From Amaranthus tricolor (taxonomy: Eukaryota > Streptophyta > Magnoliopsida > Caryophyllales > Amaranthaceae): a stretch of DNA of 64,000 bases. The first letter of the stretch is position 1. Each line of letters opens with the position of its first letter. Positions 13,112 to 25,100 of the stretch are shown here, piece by piece. Under the pieces are notes generated by a model that was not told where the DNA came from, searched no databases, and worked only from the letters and a program-made list of their open reading frames with translations. Both the position numbers and the translations under genes were made by a program. The stretch lies in NCBI RefSeq assembly GCF_026212465.1, contig NC_080058.1, forward strand, positions 12,792,404 through 12,856,403, written 5' to 3'.

Positions 13112-13641
13112 TTAAATTTCTTTATAATCACTAAAATATTATTTTATTATTTTATACTACGAAAAGTAAAATTTTAATATTATATTTACGGTTTTATTAA
13201 AACGTTACGTTTCAATTTCGTTTCCTTAAACTAACTTTACTACTTATCATTTTAACTATACAACTTTGATTTAATTATTTTATACCTAAAAATTAACTAT
13301 ATTTTTCTTATTAACTTTAAGTATAGTTTTAACTAAAATTTTCTAAGTAAACTATCATATTTTCATAATCAAACCTTAATCATACTTTCCCATTAATCTA
13401 AAACATTTCACTAGTATAAACTAGAACAAAAATTTGATGAATCAAAATTCTTTCTACATCAATCCATAATGTTCATCACTTACACAAGCTATCACCATTT
13501 CCTTACACAAGTTAACCTTCTTCTACACTCCAAACTTTTACACATCCACTTACACATTCACTTACACACTCTAAATCACTTACACAAGTAAACCTTCTTT
13601 TTCATACAATATTACGAACTAAAAAGTTGCCCAAAACCCAT

Positions 13642-13649
13642 TATAAATA
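13642..13649 (+). promoter_or_regulatory. TATA-like box in 3' LTR
   Basis: TATAAATA, the counterpart of the site at 4967-4974. From here it would read out of the element into the hAT 3' exons. Confidence 0.45.
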
Positions 13650-14635
13650 CCCCTTCTTAGCCATGAGATCACTTGCACCCCCATCATCAAATCTTTCTAC
13701 CATTCTTTCTTATATCTTCACTTCATTAACATCTTACTAACTTTATACCCTTTTTATTTGTTGAAGAATCAAATGAAGATGGAGCTTGATCTTATCACTT
13801 CTTAAGCCAATAATCATCAACTTTTGAAAAGTCAAGTATTATCTTTTGGAGCTTGGATATCATTTTCTTTTGGGTAATTGAAGATCTACTTCTTTGAAGC
13901 ATGGAACCTTGAAGACTTTCTCTTTTGGAGCTTATTTCTTTAAAGTTGTTATTTTCCTATTATTATTCTCATACTTGGTTTAGCACCACCTTCGGAGGAA
14001 AATGGTACACATTTTCTTAACTCTCTCGTTATGTGATATTTATTTATAGTTACTCGATAATATAAAAGCATGATCAACATGATTTTATTTTAGTCACTTG
14101 AACTTTATATGGTAATATTAAAGTCATATCCAGTTTAATGATATTTTCGTCAAAACAATAATACTTTTGGGACACTCGAAAAAAAAAGCCATATATATGA
14201 AAATTTTTGATTAATATGATAATATAAATATATATGAATTTTACTAGTTAAATAAACTTATGTGTTTAAAATGATTCCATATCATCTTGGTGTTTTGATA
14301 AATTTTTAATCGGTTTATTGGTAAAATAGTCAAACAAATTTGTTAAAATGCTTAGCATTGTTTTTCTTGAAAACTCATTTCATATAGATTTTGGACCCTT
14401 AATAACTTGTCGGATTATGTTATTTTTATAGTGATGATAGATCCGTTTTACTATTTTACTGGTTATTTGATAAAATATGTTATTAAGTACTTAGAAATAT
14501 TACCCTTGACTGTTATGATTATTTATGACATAATAATGACTTAGTTTAGCCTCAGGATTCTTAGTATAGCTACGAAAATTTGTTATTTAATTAATATTAA
14601 TTTATTAGATACTAGTAATTTGTTTCTATTAAAAG

Positions 14636-15876
14636 TAGGGGTGTTCAAAAATATCCGGATTCGAAAACCCGATCCGAAAAACCCGCTATCCGATTTTTAA
14701 AACCGGGTAATTTACCCGGTTTTCCAAATTCGGATAATTCGGGTCGGGTACCCGGTTTCAAAACCGGGTATTCGGGTCGGATACGGATCGCGAATTTTGG
14801 AAAACCGGGTACCCGGTATCCGGTTTGAGTTTTTTTTTTTCTTTTTTTTTTTCTTTTTTTTTTAAATGTCAAAAATGAAATTGAAAAGTAAAACCCTAAA
14901 TGACTAAATCTATCAGATTCCTTCTACCTTGGGCCGTTTTCTATTCCTCTCTTCCAGTATTCGCCATTCGATATTGCTTCTTCTTCCTCCTTCGTTCTTC
15001 TTGTTTGCTGGGCTGCTGGCTGCTGCTTGCCTTCTTCCTCTTTCACCATTCACGACGTCGTCTTTAATTGGGTAAGTTTGTTTCAATTTTTTTGCCATCT
15101 TCTTCTTCTTCAGTGTAGCTTCTTCTTCTTCAGTACCTTTTTAATTTTTTTTTTGCCATTTTCGATTTCGTTATCTACTTATCTTAGTTCATCACCATTT
15201 TCGCATTAAACGATTTTGTCACAGAACATCTTCACTCTTCACTCTTCGGTACTTATTTAATTTTTTTTTTTGCCATTTTCGATTGTGTACCAGATTTAAT
15301 CTGCCTTTTTCGGTAATGAGTTGAAGATCTACATGGATTCTTACCCACCGGTTCCACCATCTAGATTTTCGGTAGTTCTTTATCATTTGTTCAAAATTTT
15401 GATATTTGTTCTGATATTCTGTATTTTTGTTGTGATATTCTGATTTTCGTTTGCCATTTAATTTGATAAACTGCTGTCTGTGAATTGATTGTGTACAACT
15501 AATGATGAACCGATTGTGATATTCTGATATTCTGTATTTTTGTTTTTTGCTTTACATTTGGAGATGAACTGATGAATGAACTGATTGAAATTGATTATGA
15601 ACTGATTGCACTAGAAGAGATGGAGGAAGTCAGGAAGGTTAGCATAAATTTTAAAAGAAATAATGAAAAAAAAAAAAAAACAAAACCGGGTATCCGGTAT
15701 GGCGGTATCCGACCCGGTTTAAACCGGGTACCCAAATTCCGGGTACCCGGTTTAAACCGGGTCAGATCCGGAATACAAATTTAACTATCCGGAAAACCGG
15801 GTAACCGATTTTTCGAAACCGGGTAACCGGTTTTTCGGAACCGGGTCGACCCGGTATCCGGTTTTGAACACCCCTA
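14636..15876. mobile_element. non-autonomous hAT element inside the 3' LTR
   Basis: Copy of the element at 5953-7178 with the same TSD attaaaag (14628-14635 and 15877-15884) and the same terminal repeats. Differences include C bases interrupting the T-tract near 14830-14862 and a short local duplication of the subterminal repeat near 15803-15830. Confidence 0.93.
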
Positions 15877-16782
15877 ATTAAAAGGGTAGAATTGTCAAAA
15901 TTTTGACTAGTGGAAGTTTGACTTATAAGAATGTAAACTATTTTGGTTTAGAGTCTTGTTTGATATTGCATGATATTGATTGTATGACTCTGATAGTAAG
16001 GTAATGTCGGATTATGGACCGGCATGTAAAATCCCGGCGTCCGTGTTAGCCGGCACGTAAAATGCGGTGTCAGACAGGGGGTCCGAGAAAAACCCATCCT
16101 GTGAAGTCTCGAGCATAACAGTATTGAGAGGAGTGACGACTCCCACTACAGTTAGGGTTTAGGACTACGGTCCTCACCTAACCAGACCCTTACATATATC
16201 AGTTGTCATTATTGTTGTGATCTTGTGATGTGCTATGATGGTAAAGCTATGAGGCTTAATTGAACTTGATTAAATAAGCATTAAGGTTACCAAGTATTTA
16301 GTAGCAGTAATGAACTTCTGCAAGTATTGAGAATGTAACTTAATTGCTTAGTAAAGGTCAATAATGAGTAATAACCTTCTATATTGTGCTTGATGATTAT
16401 TCTGTAAGCATGATTTAACTATCGCATCATAAGCTTGTTGAGAAAATTGTACTCGGCTTTATCGCTGACCGATTTAATCGGCTGTCAGGAAAATTTAGCT
16501 CAGGTTTCGATCCAGGCCGCAACTTTAATTATTCTATCGAGGATTTAGCTTCAATGATTTTACTTGATGACTATATTGCACTTATGTTTTTTTTTTATCG
16601 TATTTAAGTAAACCTTATTTTATATTTTCTCAGTTGTAAGATATTTTTTTTACTTATGTTTTGAACAATTTTAGTTTAAATGATTTTTAGCAGTTCGGCG
16701 TTTTACACTTCTGCATTATTTATCTTAAGTATAATTATTAATGTTAATTATGTATTGAGAGTGCCGCTCCTGCTACACTAGG

Positions 16783-17527
16783 CATAAGATTCCATTTCTA
16801 AAACATCATTTTAGAAAGGTTTATCAATCTGAGGATGAGGTTTATCAACAAATTGTGAGGGTTCGCTCTGGACTTGTCAATCTTTTCAATGATTACAAGT
16901 CTACAATTACTTTATCGACTAAAACTCATCAAGCTTCTACTTCTGAAAATGTCGCATCAGTTGGTTCATGCTCTCGTGATTCTGATGGCTATGAGGTATG
17001 TATTATTTAATTTTAAACTCCTTTTAACAATATATTTATTATTATTACTACTAATAAGTTTCATATGTTTTATTGTTTGCTTACAGAGTTTTGAAAGTTC
17101 TCAAGAACTACTTTTTTCTTCAAATATTTTATCGGAAGTGGAAAAATACCTTGAATCACCTTTGCACATGCATGGTGATTCGAAATTTGATATTTTGTTG
17201 TATTGGAAAGACCAACAAACTACATACCCAATTATGTCTAAAATAGCTAAAGACATATTGGCTATTCCAATAACCACAGTTGCATCCGAATCAGCTTTTT
17301 CTATGGGAGGAAGAATTTTGAATAGATGGAGAGCATCCCTTTTATCAAGACATGTTGAAGCCTTGATTTTAATTCGTAATTGGTTGTTTGGATATGAAGA
17401 AGAATCTGATGAAGTAGGATTAGTTGTTGGCAGTGACTTAGTCCCCGATGCAGAATCGCATGCTAAGGGAGATCAGGGTCCAAGTGGATCCTCGTCTTCA
17501 GAATCTGGTACGTATTTTACTTTTTAA
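16783..17527 (+). pseudogene. hAT transposase, 3' part (exons 3 and 4)
   Basis: The transposase frame resumes directly after the second TSD copy (16778-16782). It runs 16783-16995, passes an intron of 16996-17086 (GT...TTACAG), and continues 17087-17527. Across the retroelement and both introns the phase is exact: 61 + 1484 + 213 + 441 bases give 733 codons including the stop, with no internal stop seen. The last exon carries the hAT C-terminal dimerisation domain, recognisable by YWKDQQTTYPIMSKIAKDIL and by SAFSMGGRILNRWRASL. This half alone lacks the catalytic core. The last intron or stop could differ, because a GT lies just before the stop. Confidence 0.88.
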
Positions 17528-18978
17528 ATAAATGTTAGTTAATTATCATTCTATTATAACTCGTGTTTCGTGTACTTTATGTACTCAGTTATGGTTTATT
17601 CACTTGATTGTTGCCATGCAAAAGATGTTGGTTCTTATGGATCTGATTGTGGCTCAAATTGAAACACGGAATCTGGACACAAGTAATTTAACCTTACAAG
17701 TCACATGGAAACTTGATAATCTTTGGGTTGGGTGAATGTTATCCATGAGTCTTAGTCTTATAGGCAACTTTCTAATAGCCTTGTTTACTTGAGATTAGGC
17801 AATTAGAAATGTTTCCTTAGCTATGATTCATGTTGGTAGCTTGCTGAACATGCGGTGTTTGTTGACCTTCAGAGGCATTACAATGATCTCACCCGACATG
17901 TGATACATATTCTGGTAACAAAATTTTAGGCGTTTCTTTTTTGTATCTTTCTTATAAGAATGAATTACTTTCTTTTCATACTTTTTTTGTTTGTTTTTGT
18001 TCAAGATTGAAATATGGTACTACAAGCAAAGCAGCAGTACGTGAGAGATTTTGGTGCTCGTTGTCGACTTTTATGTTTTGTTTTGGAGAAAGTATTTAAT
18101 GGTGGACATACTCACGTACATTTGATGGATGATACTTTTATGGTGGATATATAACTATATATAGTTGCTGATTGAATGTTAATTTTTGGGGTTAAAAACT
18201 TGATATTTGTATATATACATTAGGTGGATGTATAAGTGATGGATGTAAATTTTTGGGGTAAAAAACTTGATATTTGTATATGTTAATTTGATGGATGTAT
18301 AAGTGATGGATGTAAATTTTTGGGGTTAAAAACTTAATATTTGTATATTTATATTTGGTGGACGTATAAGTGATGAATGTAAATTTTTGGGGCTTAAAGC
18401 TTGAAGAATTGGTGGAATCTTATTGGTTTATAATTGATTTGCTAAAATATTTATATATAATCTTGTTTACAATCTTTCAATATTAGAAATTAGTTTTCAA
18501 ATATTCAAAAAATCATAATTAGAAAACTGAAATTGGACCTAATTTGCGAAAATTAGGTGAAAAATTGATTCGGATTTGTAACAGTTCGATTATCAATCGG
18601 TTCGGGTTGGTATCAGTTCGGGTTAAAATCAGTTCGATTAATAATCGATTCGGGTTTGTATCAGTTCGGGTTAAAAACAGTTCGATCTTAATCGGTTTTA
18701 GTCAGGTTGCATTCGGTTACGTGCATAATTCGGGTCGGATTTGACTCGGGTCGATCACTGTTCAGTTCGGGTAACATCGGTTAAGGTTTATATGTCAGTT
18801 ATAAAATTCGGTTGCAGTTCGAGTTCGATTTTGCCCTTTTCGGTTATCAAACGGTTCGAGTGAAGTATCGGTTCCGGTAATTGCGGTTCGGTAAACCTAA
18901 AAACTTACATTTTTTCGGGTCGGATAATTTTCGATTCCGGGTCGGATTTTCGGGTCGGGTTTGTTTTGAACAGCTCTA
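17528..18978 (+). other. 3' region of the hAT element
   Basis: No second gene is visible. The part 18170-18400 holds a tandem repeat, and about 18580-18978 holds the GC-richer subterminal repeat array that ends in the hAT terminal sequence. Confidence 0.6.
18170..18400. repeat. tandem repeat, about 65-70 bp unit, three copies
   Basis: Each unit holds the phrases gtataagtgatggatgtaa, tttttggggttaaaaactt and gatatttgtatat with small changes. It lies in the 3' noncoding part of the hAT element. Confidence 0.75.
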
Positions 18979-18984
18979 GGCACA

Positions 18985-19150
18985 AATATTAAGAAAATGA
19001 AGGACCACCTAAAATAGTAGATTCATTTGTGCAATATTAGGTGTTTTTAATATTAAGAATTGGAGTGGACCACCTAAAATAGTTGAGCCATATGCAATAT
19101 TAGGTATTTTTAATATTAAGCAAATGATGGGACCACCTATAAATATAGGT
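18985..19150. repeat. tandem repeat, about 64-bp unit, three copies
   Basis: The pair aatattaag and ggaccacctaaaatag recurs three times, with the spacer holding gcaatattaggt. It starts directly at the hAT right end, so the transposon appears to have landed inside this array. From 19150 to 19384 I see nothing identifiable. Confidence 0.7.
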
Positions 19151-19384
19151 CTTAAAATAAAAATGGAACAAGGTGAACTTACCTAATAAGAAAATGGGAC
19201 AAGTAAAAAGAATTAGAGGGGGTATTAAATTAATTTTTTTCAGATGTTATTTAATTTCTCTTTTAAGTTTTTGAAAATTAACCTATGTAGGATGTCATTA
19301 ACTTGTTAGGTATATTCAAAGTAAAGAAACCTCAAAGTTTTGATTATTTATGGTTAGTCAATAATTAGGACCAGACCACTATAG

Positions 19385-19668
19385 CTCAACAAGTCTTTCA
19401 AACAGATTAAGCAAGAAATGTGTAAAGCACCTGTGTTTTGAAACTATCTGACTTTACAAAACCTTTTGAAGTTAAATGTGACGCCGATAGAAAGCGCATT
19501 GGGGCAGTCCTGGTGCACGAGGGCAGACCTGTGGTCTATTTTAGTGAAATTTTAAGTGGAAATAAACTCGACTACTCCACATATGAAAAAGAGTTTTATA
19601 CCATAATTTGAGCTTTGGAACATTGGTCACAGTACCTCAAGGTGCAACCTTTTGCATCATGTTGAGAC
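19385..19668 (+). pseudogene. old gypsy pol fragment: RNase H part
   Basis: The frame shows RNase H of a gypsy pol: FEVKCDADRKRIGAVL, then GRPVVYFSEIL and YSTYEKEFYTII, followed by an in-frame TGA and ALEHWSQYLKVQPF. Stops and small indels show long decay. It ends at a hAT-like insertion (19669-20504), after which the same pol resumes. No LTRs were found for this copy. Confidence 0.85.
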
Positions 19669-20504
19669 TAAAGTTGTTTATTGGCGGGCAACCTGCTAGG
19701 CTTGATCTACTCGGCTCGAAAAACAGGCGGGCTTATACATTAATTTTGAATTGTTTTAAATTTGAATGGGTAATACTTGCTCGATATGTTAAACGGGCGG
19801 GTAGCAGCATAACAATAATGCCCGTTGGTAAACTCGCCCCCACTTATTTTATTAAATATACAAATTTTCTAATTTTTTTGTTATTTAAATTAAAATTATG
19901 TGACAATATACAATACTCCATGTACCTAAACTTTAAGTCAATAATCTATTTACTTTGATAGTCCAATAGTGTAGCATCTAGAGTTCTAACGTTACTACCT
20001 TATGTATTCCTCCTGCACTATCAAGTACCTCATCTTTTATGAATATTTCTTTGTTTGGAGTTGCTTCATGCATTGAACAACAAAGTTTAGTGCCACTCTT
20101 TCTAAATTTAAATCTTGAGTAATTCTTAGATTCAAAGTCTCTTTTGGACTTATGTTGATATTTTTATCTTGCGTCCAGTAATGATGTGATTCCTCAATTG
20201 CCAATTTTGGTCTGGCCAAACACATTCCCTCCAGGAAGTTTCTAATGCTGCGGAATGCAACTTCATATCGTCTTAAGAAAAATTTAGGACAAGGCGTTGT
20301 ATTATTTTAAAATTGTATTTCAAATTTTTTATATCGGTCATGCCTATTTATCTGTGGGTTCCGCGCGCTAAGAAACACGACAAATAACAACAAAAAAAAA
20401 GGTCTGCAATGGCGGGAGGACGTTTAGAAAATTGAGCCCGCGGACAAATTTTTATAAGCCAGTCCGATCCACTACCGGCCTAAACCCACCCATGAACGCC
20501 TCTG
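19669..20504. mobile_element. decayed hAT-like element inserted in the old gypsy
   Basis: About 836 bp interrupt the RNase H frame. The right end reads TGAACGCCTCTG, and its inverse aligns with the left end TAAAGTTGTTTATTGGCGGG at about half the positions, including GTT.AT.GG.GGG. The flanking octamers gttgagac (19661-19668) and attcagac (20505-20512) match at six of eight positions, as a worn TSD would. GC-rich repeats sit near both ends. There is no transposase inside. Confidence 0.6.
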
Positions 20505-21774
20505 ATTCAGACCATAAATCTCTAAGGCATATCAATAGGGAAAACAAACTCAATAAAAAATATGATAAATGGATAGAATTCTTATAGTCATTCACTTTCT
20601 CTTCTAAATATATATAGGAAAGGCCAACATCATTGTTGATTCCCTACGTAGAAGAAATCACTTATTAGCACTACTGGAGACTAAAATCTTAGGGTTTGAT
20701 ATGCTCAATGAACAATATGCCACTAACCCAAAAATGAAAGAATTGTACCTAAACTATCACAAGGAAACCTAGGAAACCATTCTCTATACAAGAGGGGTTT
20801 TGGTTTAAAGGGAATAAACTACGCATATCTAAGATACCGTTGAGATATGTGTTAGTCAAGGAGGTGCATAAGGCAGCACCAGGGGATACTTTGACGTACA
20901 AAAAAAACTAGAATTGCAAGCACAATAGTTCTTTTGGTAAAATATGCTTAGGATAGTGGGCAAGTACCTTCTGAGGTGTGAGACCTACCACAAGGCCAAA
21001 CTAACTTTTCATAAAAGCGATACCCTACCAACAAGTGAGAAACCATGAGAACTCCTTAGCATGAACTTCATAGTTACTTTACCTAGGACTCGGAGAGGGA
21101 ATGATGCATTTATGGTGATAGTAGACAAATTCTCCAAAATAGCACAATTTATAGCATGTCATAAAACCGATGATGCTAAACACATAGCTAATCTATACTT
21201 TTCTGAGATTATCAAATTGCATGGAATTCCTAGGTCAATAGTCTCAGACAAAGATAGTAAGTTTTATGATACGTTTTGGAACACCCTATGGAAACTAATA
21301 GGAACTAAGTTACGGTTTAGCATTTTATATCACCCACAGACAGGTGGCAAGATTGTGGTCACTAACAAAACATTAGGCTCCATCCTAAGAACCTTAGTGC
21401 AAAAGAACATTAAGGACTAGGGCACAAAACTATGCTATGCTGAATTTGCGTATAATATGAGTCCTAGTCATGCCACTAAGTACTCTCCTTTTAAATGTGT
21501 TTGTGATGTTGATCCCTTACTACCTATTACTTTACATGAATTTCCAAAACAGGACAAGATACATGGGATGCAAAGCAGTAGCAAGCTAATTACTAAAGAT
21601 CCAAAATCAAGTAAGACAGAACATTATACAGGACAACAGTAAATACAAACAAAAAGCTGATAAAGGACTACGAAAATGAGGCACTTTTAGATAAGTTCTT
21701 TAGTTTGGGTATACTCAAGGAAGGAAAGGTTCCCGAGGAAGAGAGAAAACACATTAATGGCAAGGGCGGAAGGA
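20505..21774 (+). pseudogene. old gypsy pol fragment: RNase H end and integrase
   Basis: The pol resumes with SDHKSLRHINRENKLN and continues through the RNase H end near 20640. It then runs into the integrase core at 21061-21420 (MNFIVTLPRTRRGNDAF, IVSDKDSKFYDTFW, YHPQTGGK) and the C-terminal part up to the next element. There are many stops (for example at 21418-21420) and frameshifts. In the YHPQTDGQ motif the Asp is Gly, and the catalytic Glu position is not conserved. It is cut at its 3' end by the 5.3-kb gypsy. Confidence 0.85.
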
Positions 21775-22125
21775 TGTAACATCTACGCTACCCACTGCTC
21801 TTAAGACTTATCAAAGGAGCACAAAGAGGGGTGGGGTGGCGGGTTAGTAGATATCTGATATATGTGTTTGATGTAATAATGTTTTGTATGTTCTATTTTT
21901 AGATATAAGCTTAGGTGGCTTTGGCCATGATGTTTTAGGTTTAAGTGGCATTGGTGTTTTTTCTATATGACCCCATCTTGTATTCATTAAAGGTTGTCCA
22001 GATTTTCAATAAGAAATAAGAAGAGAAAAGAGTTACCAGCACTTGAAACTGTGTGTGTGTTCTTTTGCGTGGAATTGTTCTTGTTTGTTTGTGTGTTTGT
22101 TTTGCTTGAGGCAAGAGGAGTTTCA
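21775..22125 (+). repeat. 5' LTR of the 5.3-kb gypsy
   Basis: Paired with 26727-27067. The TATA-like motif of the 3' copy is changed here (ctatatga). Confidence 0.93.
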
Positions 22126-22127
22126 AT

Positions 22128-22139
22128 AGGTATTAGAGC
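22128..22139 (+). other. degenerate primer binding site
   Basis: AGGTATTAGAGC directly after the 5' LTR differs at two positions from the initiator-Met-tRNA complement TGGTATCAGAGC. Confidence 0.65.
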
Positions 22140-22152
22140 TGTTTTGCACTCG

Positions 22153-25100
22153 ATGGCATTGGAAAATCAGAAAAGTCAGACAAAAATAGAAAATTCAGTT
22201 CAAGAAATTAAGCGGTTAGCAGTGGCTGTGGATCTGACTAACAAGATTTAAGACAAGACTGATCAAGTCTTTGCGACTTTGAAGGAGGGACGGGTGAAGC
22301 TATTGGAATTGAGATCAAAAAGAGAGGGAAATTACAGAAGAAAAACACAAAGTCTTGAATGGGTTTGTCGAAAGGAAGATGAAGATCGGCATGTGCATTT
22401 TGATGAGGGGTCTCATGGAGGATCAAATTGGAAATCAAGAAGACTAGAATTACCTACTTTCAATGGGCAAGACGTGGATGATTGGATTTTGATGGCGGAG
22501 AAATATTTTTCGTATTATTAACTTAGCGAAAAAGAGAATATGGAGGTTTCGGTGGTGTGTTTGGAAGGTGAAGCTATGATGTGGCATAAATGGATGAATC
22601 AAAGAATTCCAGTGAGGAGATGGGAGAATTTAAAGAACCTTATTTTGGAGCGGTTTCGTCCCTTCGAAGATGGGGATTTGTATGAACAATGGATGTCGGT
22701 GGAGCAAATGGGTAGTGTAGCAGATTATCGAAGGGAATTTGTTGAAAGACTCACTTACTTGGATGTGGTTGATGAACCGGTAATGATGGGAGCTTTCTTG
22801 AGGGGATTGTGTGAAGAGGTGAAAATAGAATTGCGACTCATGGGGCCGACATCTCTGGATCAAGCCATGGATTGGGCGGAGCTGATAGATAGGAAGTTTG
22901 AATGTCAATCCTGGTTGGGAAGAAGATAGGGGCAGGGGCGGAATTACCCTATTACCCTCTACAAAAATCAGAATCAGCCAAAATTTCCAAATCAGCCCCA
23001 ATTTAACCCTCATTCCCAATTTACTCGATATAACCTTAATCCTAAATCCTAAATTAACCCTAATTTTTGAATTTCCGAATTCAATAACTAGTCCAACCTA
23101 AATCCTAACCCTAAATCACACTCGTACATCCCTAACCCACCCAGAAATCGATACCCCACCTCTAATACGGCCGGCCAACAAGGGGATAAAGAGCGGCCGC
23201 TTATTAGTGACAGTGAATACCGAGATCGAAGAGCCCGTTGGTCGTGTTTTAAATGTGACAACAAGTCGTCAATCAAGCATGTGTGTAGCCGAAAGAAGAT
23301 AAGCGTTTTGATAGGGGTGGTAGAGGAGGAAGAAATCACGGATGAGGGACTGTATGTCAAGAAAATGGAGGAATTGGAAGAAGTGGAGGCAATTGGGATA
23401 TCTTTGAATTCAATTGTGGGCATTACGAATCCAAAGACTATGAAGAGTTGGGCAAGATTGGGTTGAATGAATTAGTTGTATTGATAGATTCAGGAGCTAC
23501 TAATAATTTTATCTCCAACCAAGCTGTGCACAAACTGGGCCTAAATTGTAAAAGTTGTGAAAATTTTGGAGTTATGCTTAGGAATAGGGAAGAAATAGTG
23601 GGTCAGAGAGTTTGTCAAATGGTAAAGTTAGAGATCTAGGGCTTGACGATAGTGCAAGATTATGTTTCTTTGGAATTAGGAAACTCCGATTTGATACTCG
23701 GAGTACAGTGGTTGGAAACTTTGGGTCCGGTGACAACGAATAGAAAAACTCCTACGATGCAATTCATATGGCAAGTGAAAGATGTTATGCTTGTGGAGGA
23801 TTCTTCTCTCAGAAGAACAAAGATTTCATTGAAAGCAATCTTAAAGGTGTTAAGGAGGGAAGGCGTGGCATACTGGTGGAGTTTAATGGGGTAGAAAATT
23901 GTTTGAAGATGGCGGATATACCAGCAAAACTGAAGGGACTATTTGATAGTTATGCAGACATATTTCAGTCCTCGATGCACTTGCCCCCTCAGAGAGCACA
24001 TGGCCATTCTATCACTCTCAAGGAAGGAACGAATCCATTAAATGTTTGACCCTATCGGTATCCCCATAGTCAGAATAATGAGATCAAGCGATTAGTCCGA
24101 GATATGCTCAAGGCAGTAAACATACAGCCATCCATCAGTCCCTTTTCTAGTCCGATTATTTTAGTGAAGAAAAAAGATGGTTCCTCGAGATTTTGCATTG
24201 ATTATAGGGCTTTGAACAAGGCCACCGTACCAGACAAGTATCCATACCAATGATCGACGAGCTACTTGATGAATTATATGGAGCGACAGTGTTCACCAAA
24301 CTAGATCTTAAATCAGGATATCATCAGATCTGGATGAAGACACAGGATGTTCACAAAATGCTTTTAGGACACATGAGGGCTATTACGAGTTTCTCTTTAT
24401 GCCATTCGATTTGACGAATGCTCCCTCTACATTCCAAACATTGATGCATGAAGTACTCTGCCCTTACTTGAGGAAATTTGTATTGGTTTTCTTCGATGAT
24501 ATCCTCATATACAATAGGGCACGAGAAGAGCATTGTACTCACGTGGAACAAGAGTTTCAATATCTCCGCAAGCACACATTGGTGGTGAATGGAAGCAAGT
24601 GTGAGTTCGGGGTGAATAGAGTGGCATACTTGGGACATATCAAATCGGCAGCTGGGGTCTCGGTTGATGGGGACAAAATATCCGCAATGGTCTCATAGCC
24701 TTCTCCGAAGAATCTTAAAGAGTTAAGATGATTCCTTGGGCTTACGAGTTACTACCGAAGATTTATGAAGGGGTATGCGCAGTTGACAAGGGTCCTGACT
24801 AATCAATTAAAAAAAGATTCATTTGCATGGAACGAAGAAGCCAAACGAGCTCTCCAGTACTTGAAGATAGTGATGAGTAAAGTACCCGTGCTCGCGATGG
24901 CAAACTTTGAGAAATTATTCGTAGTTGAGACCGATGCATCACAACATGGATTAGGGGCTGTTTTGATGCAAGATAGACATCCACTTGCATATTACAGTAA
25001 AATTTTGGGCATTCGGGCTCGCAAAAAATCCATCTATGAGAAGGAGCTTATGGCAATTGTGTTTGCCATTTTGAAGTGGAAGCACTACCTTCTTGGTCGA

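Noticed and set aside
22630..23019. 129-codon minus-strand frame
   Set aside because: Antisense shadow of the gag region of the 5.3-kb gypsy.
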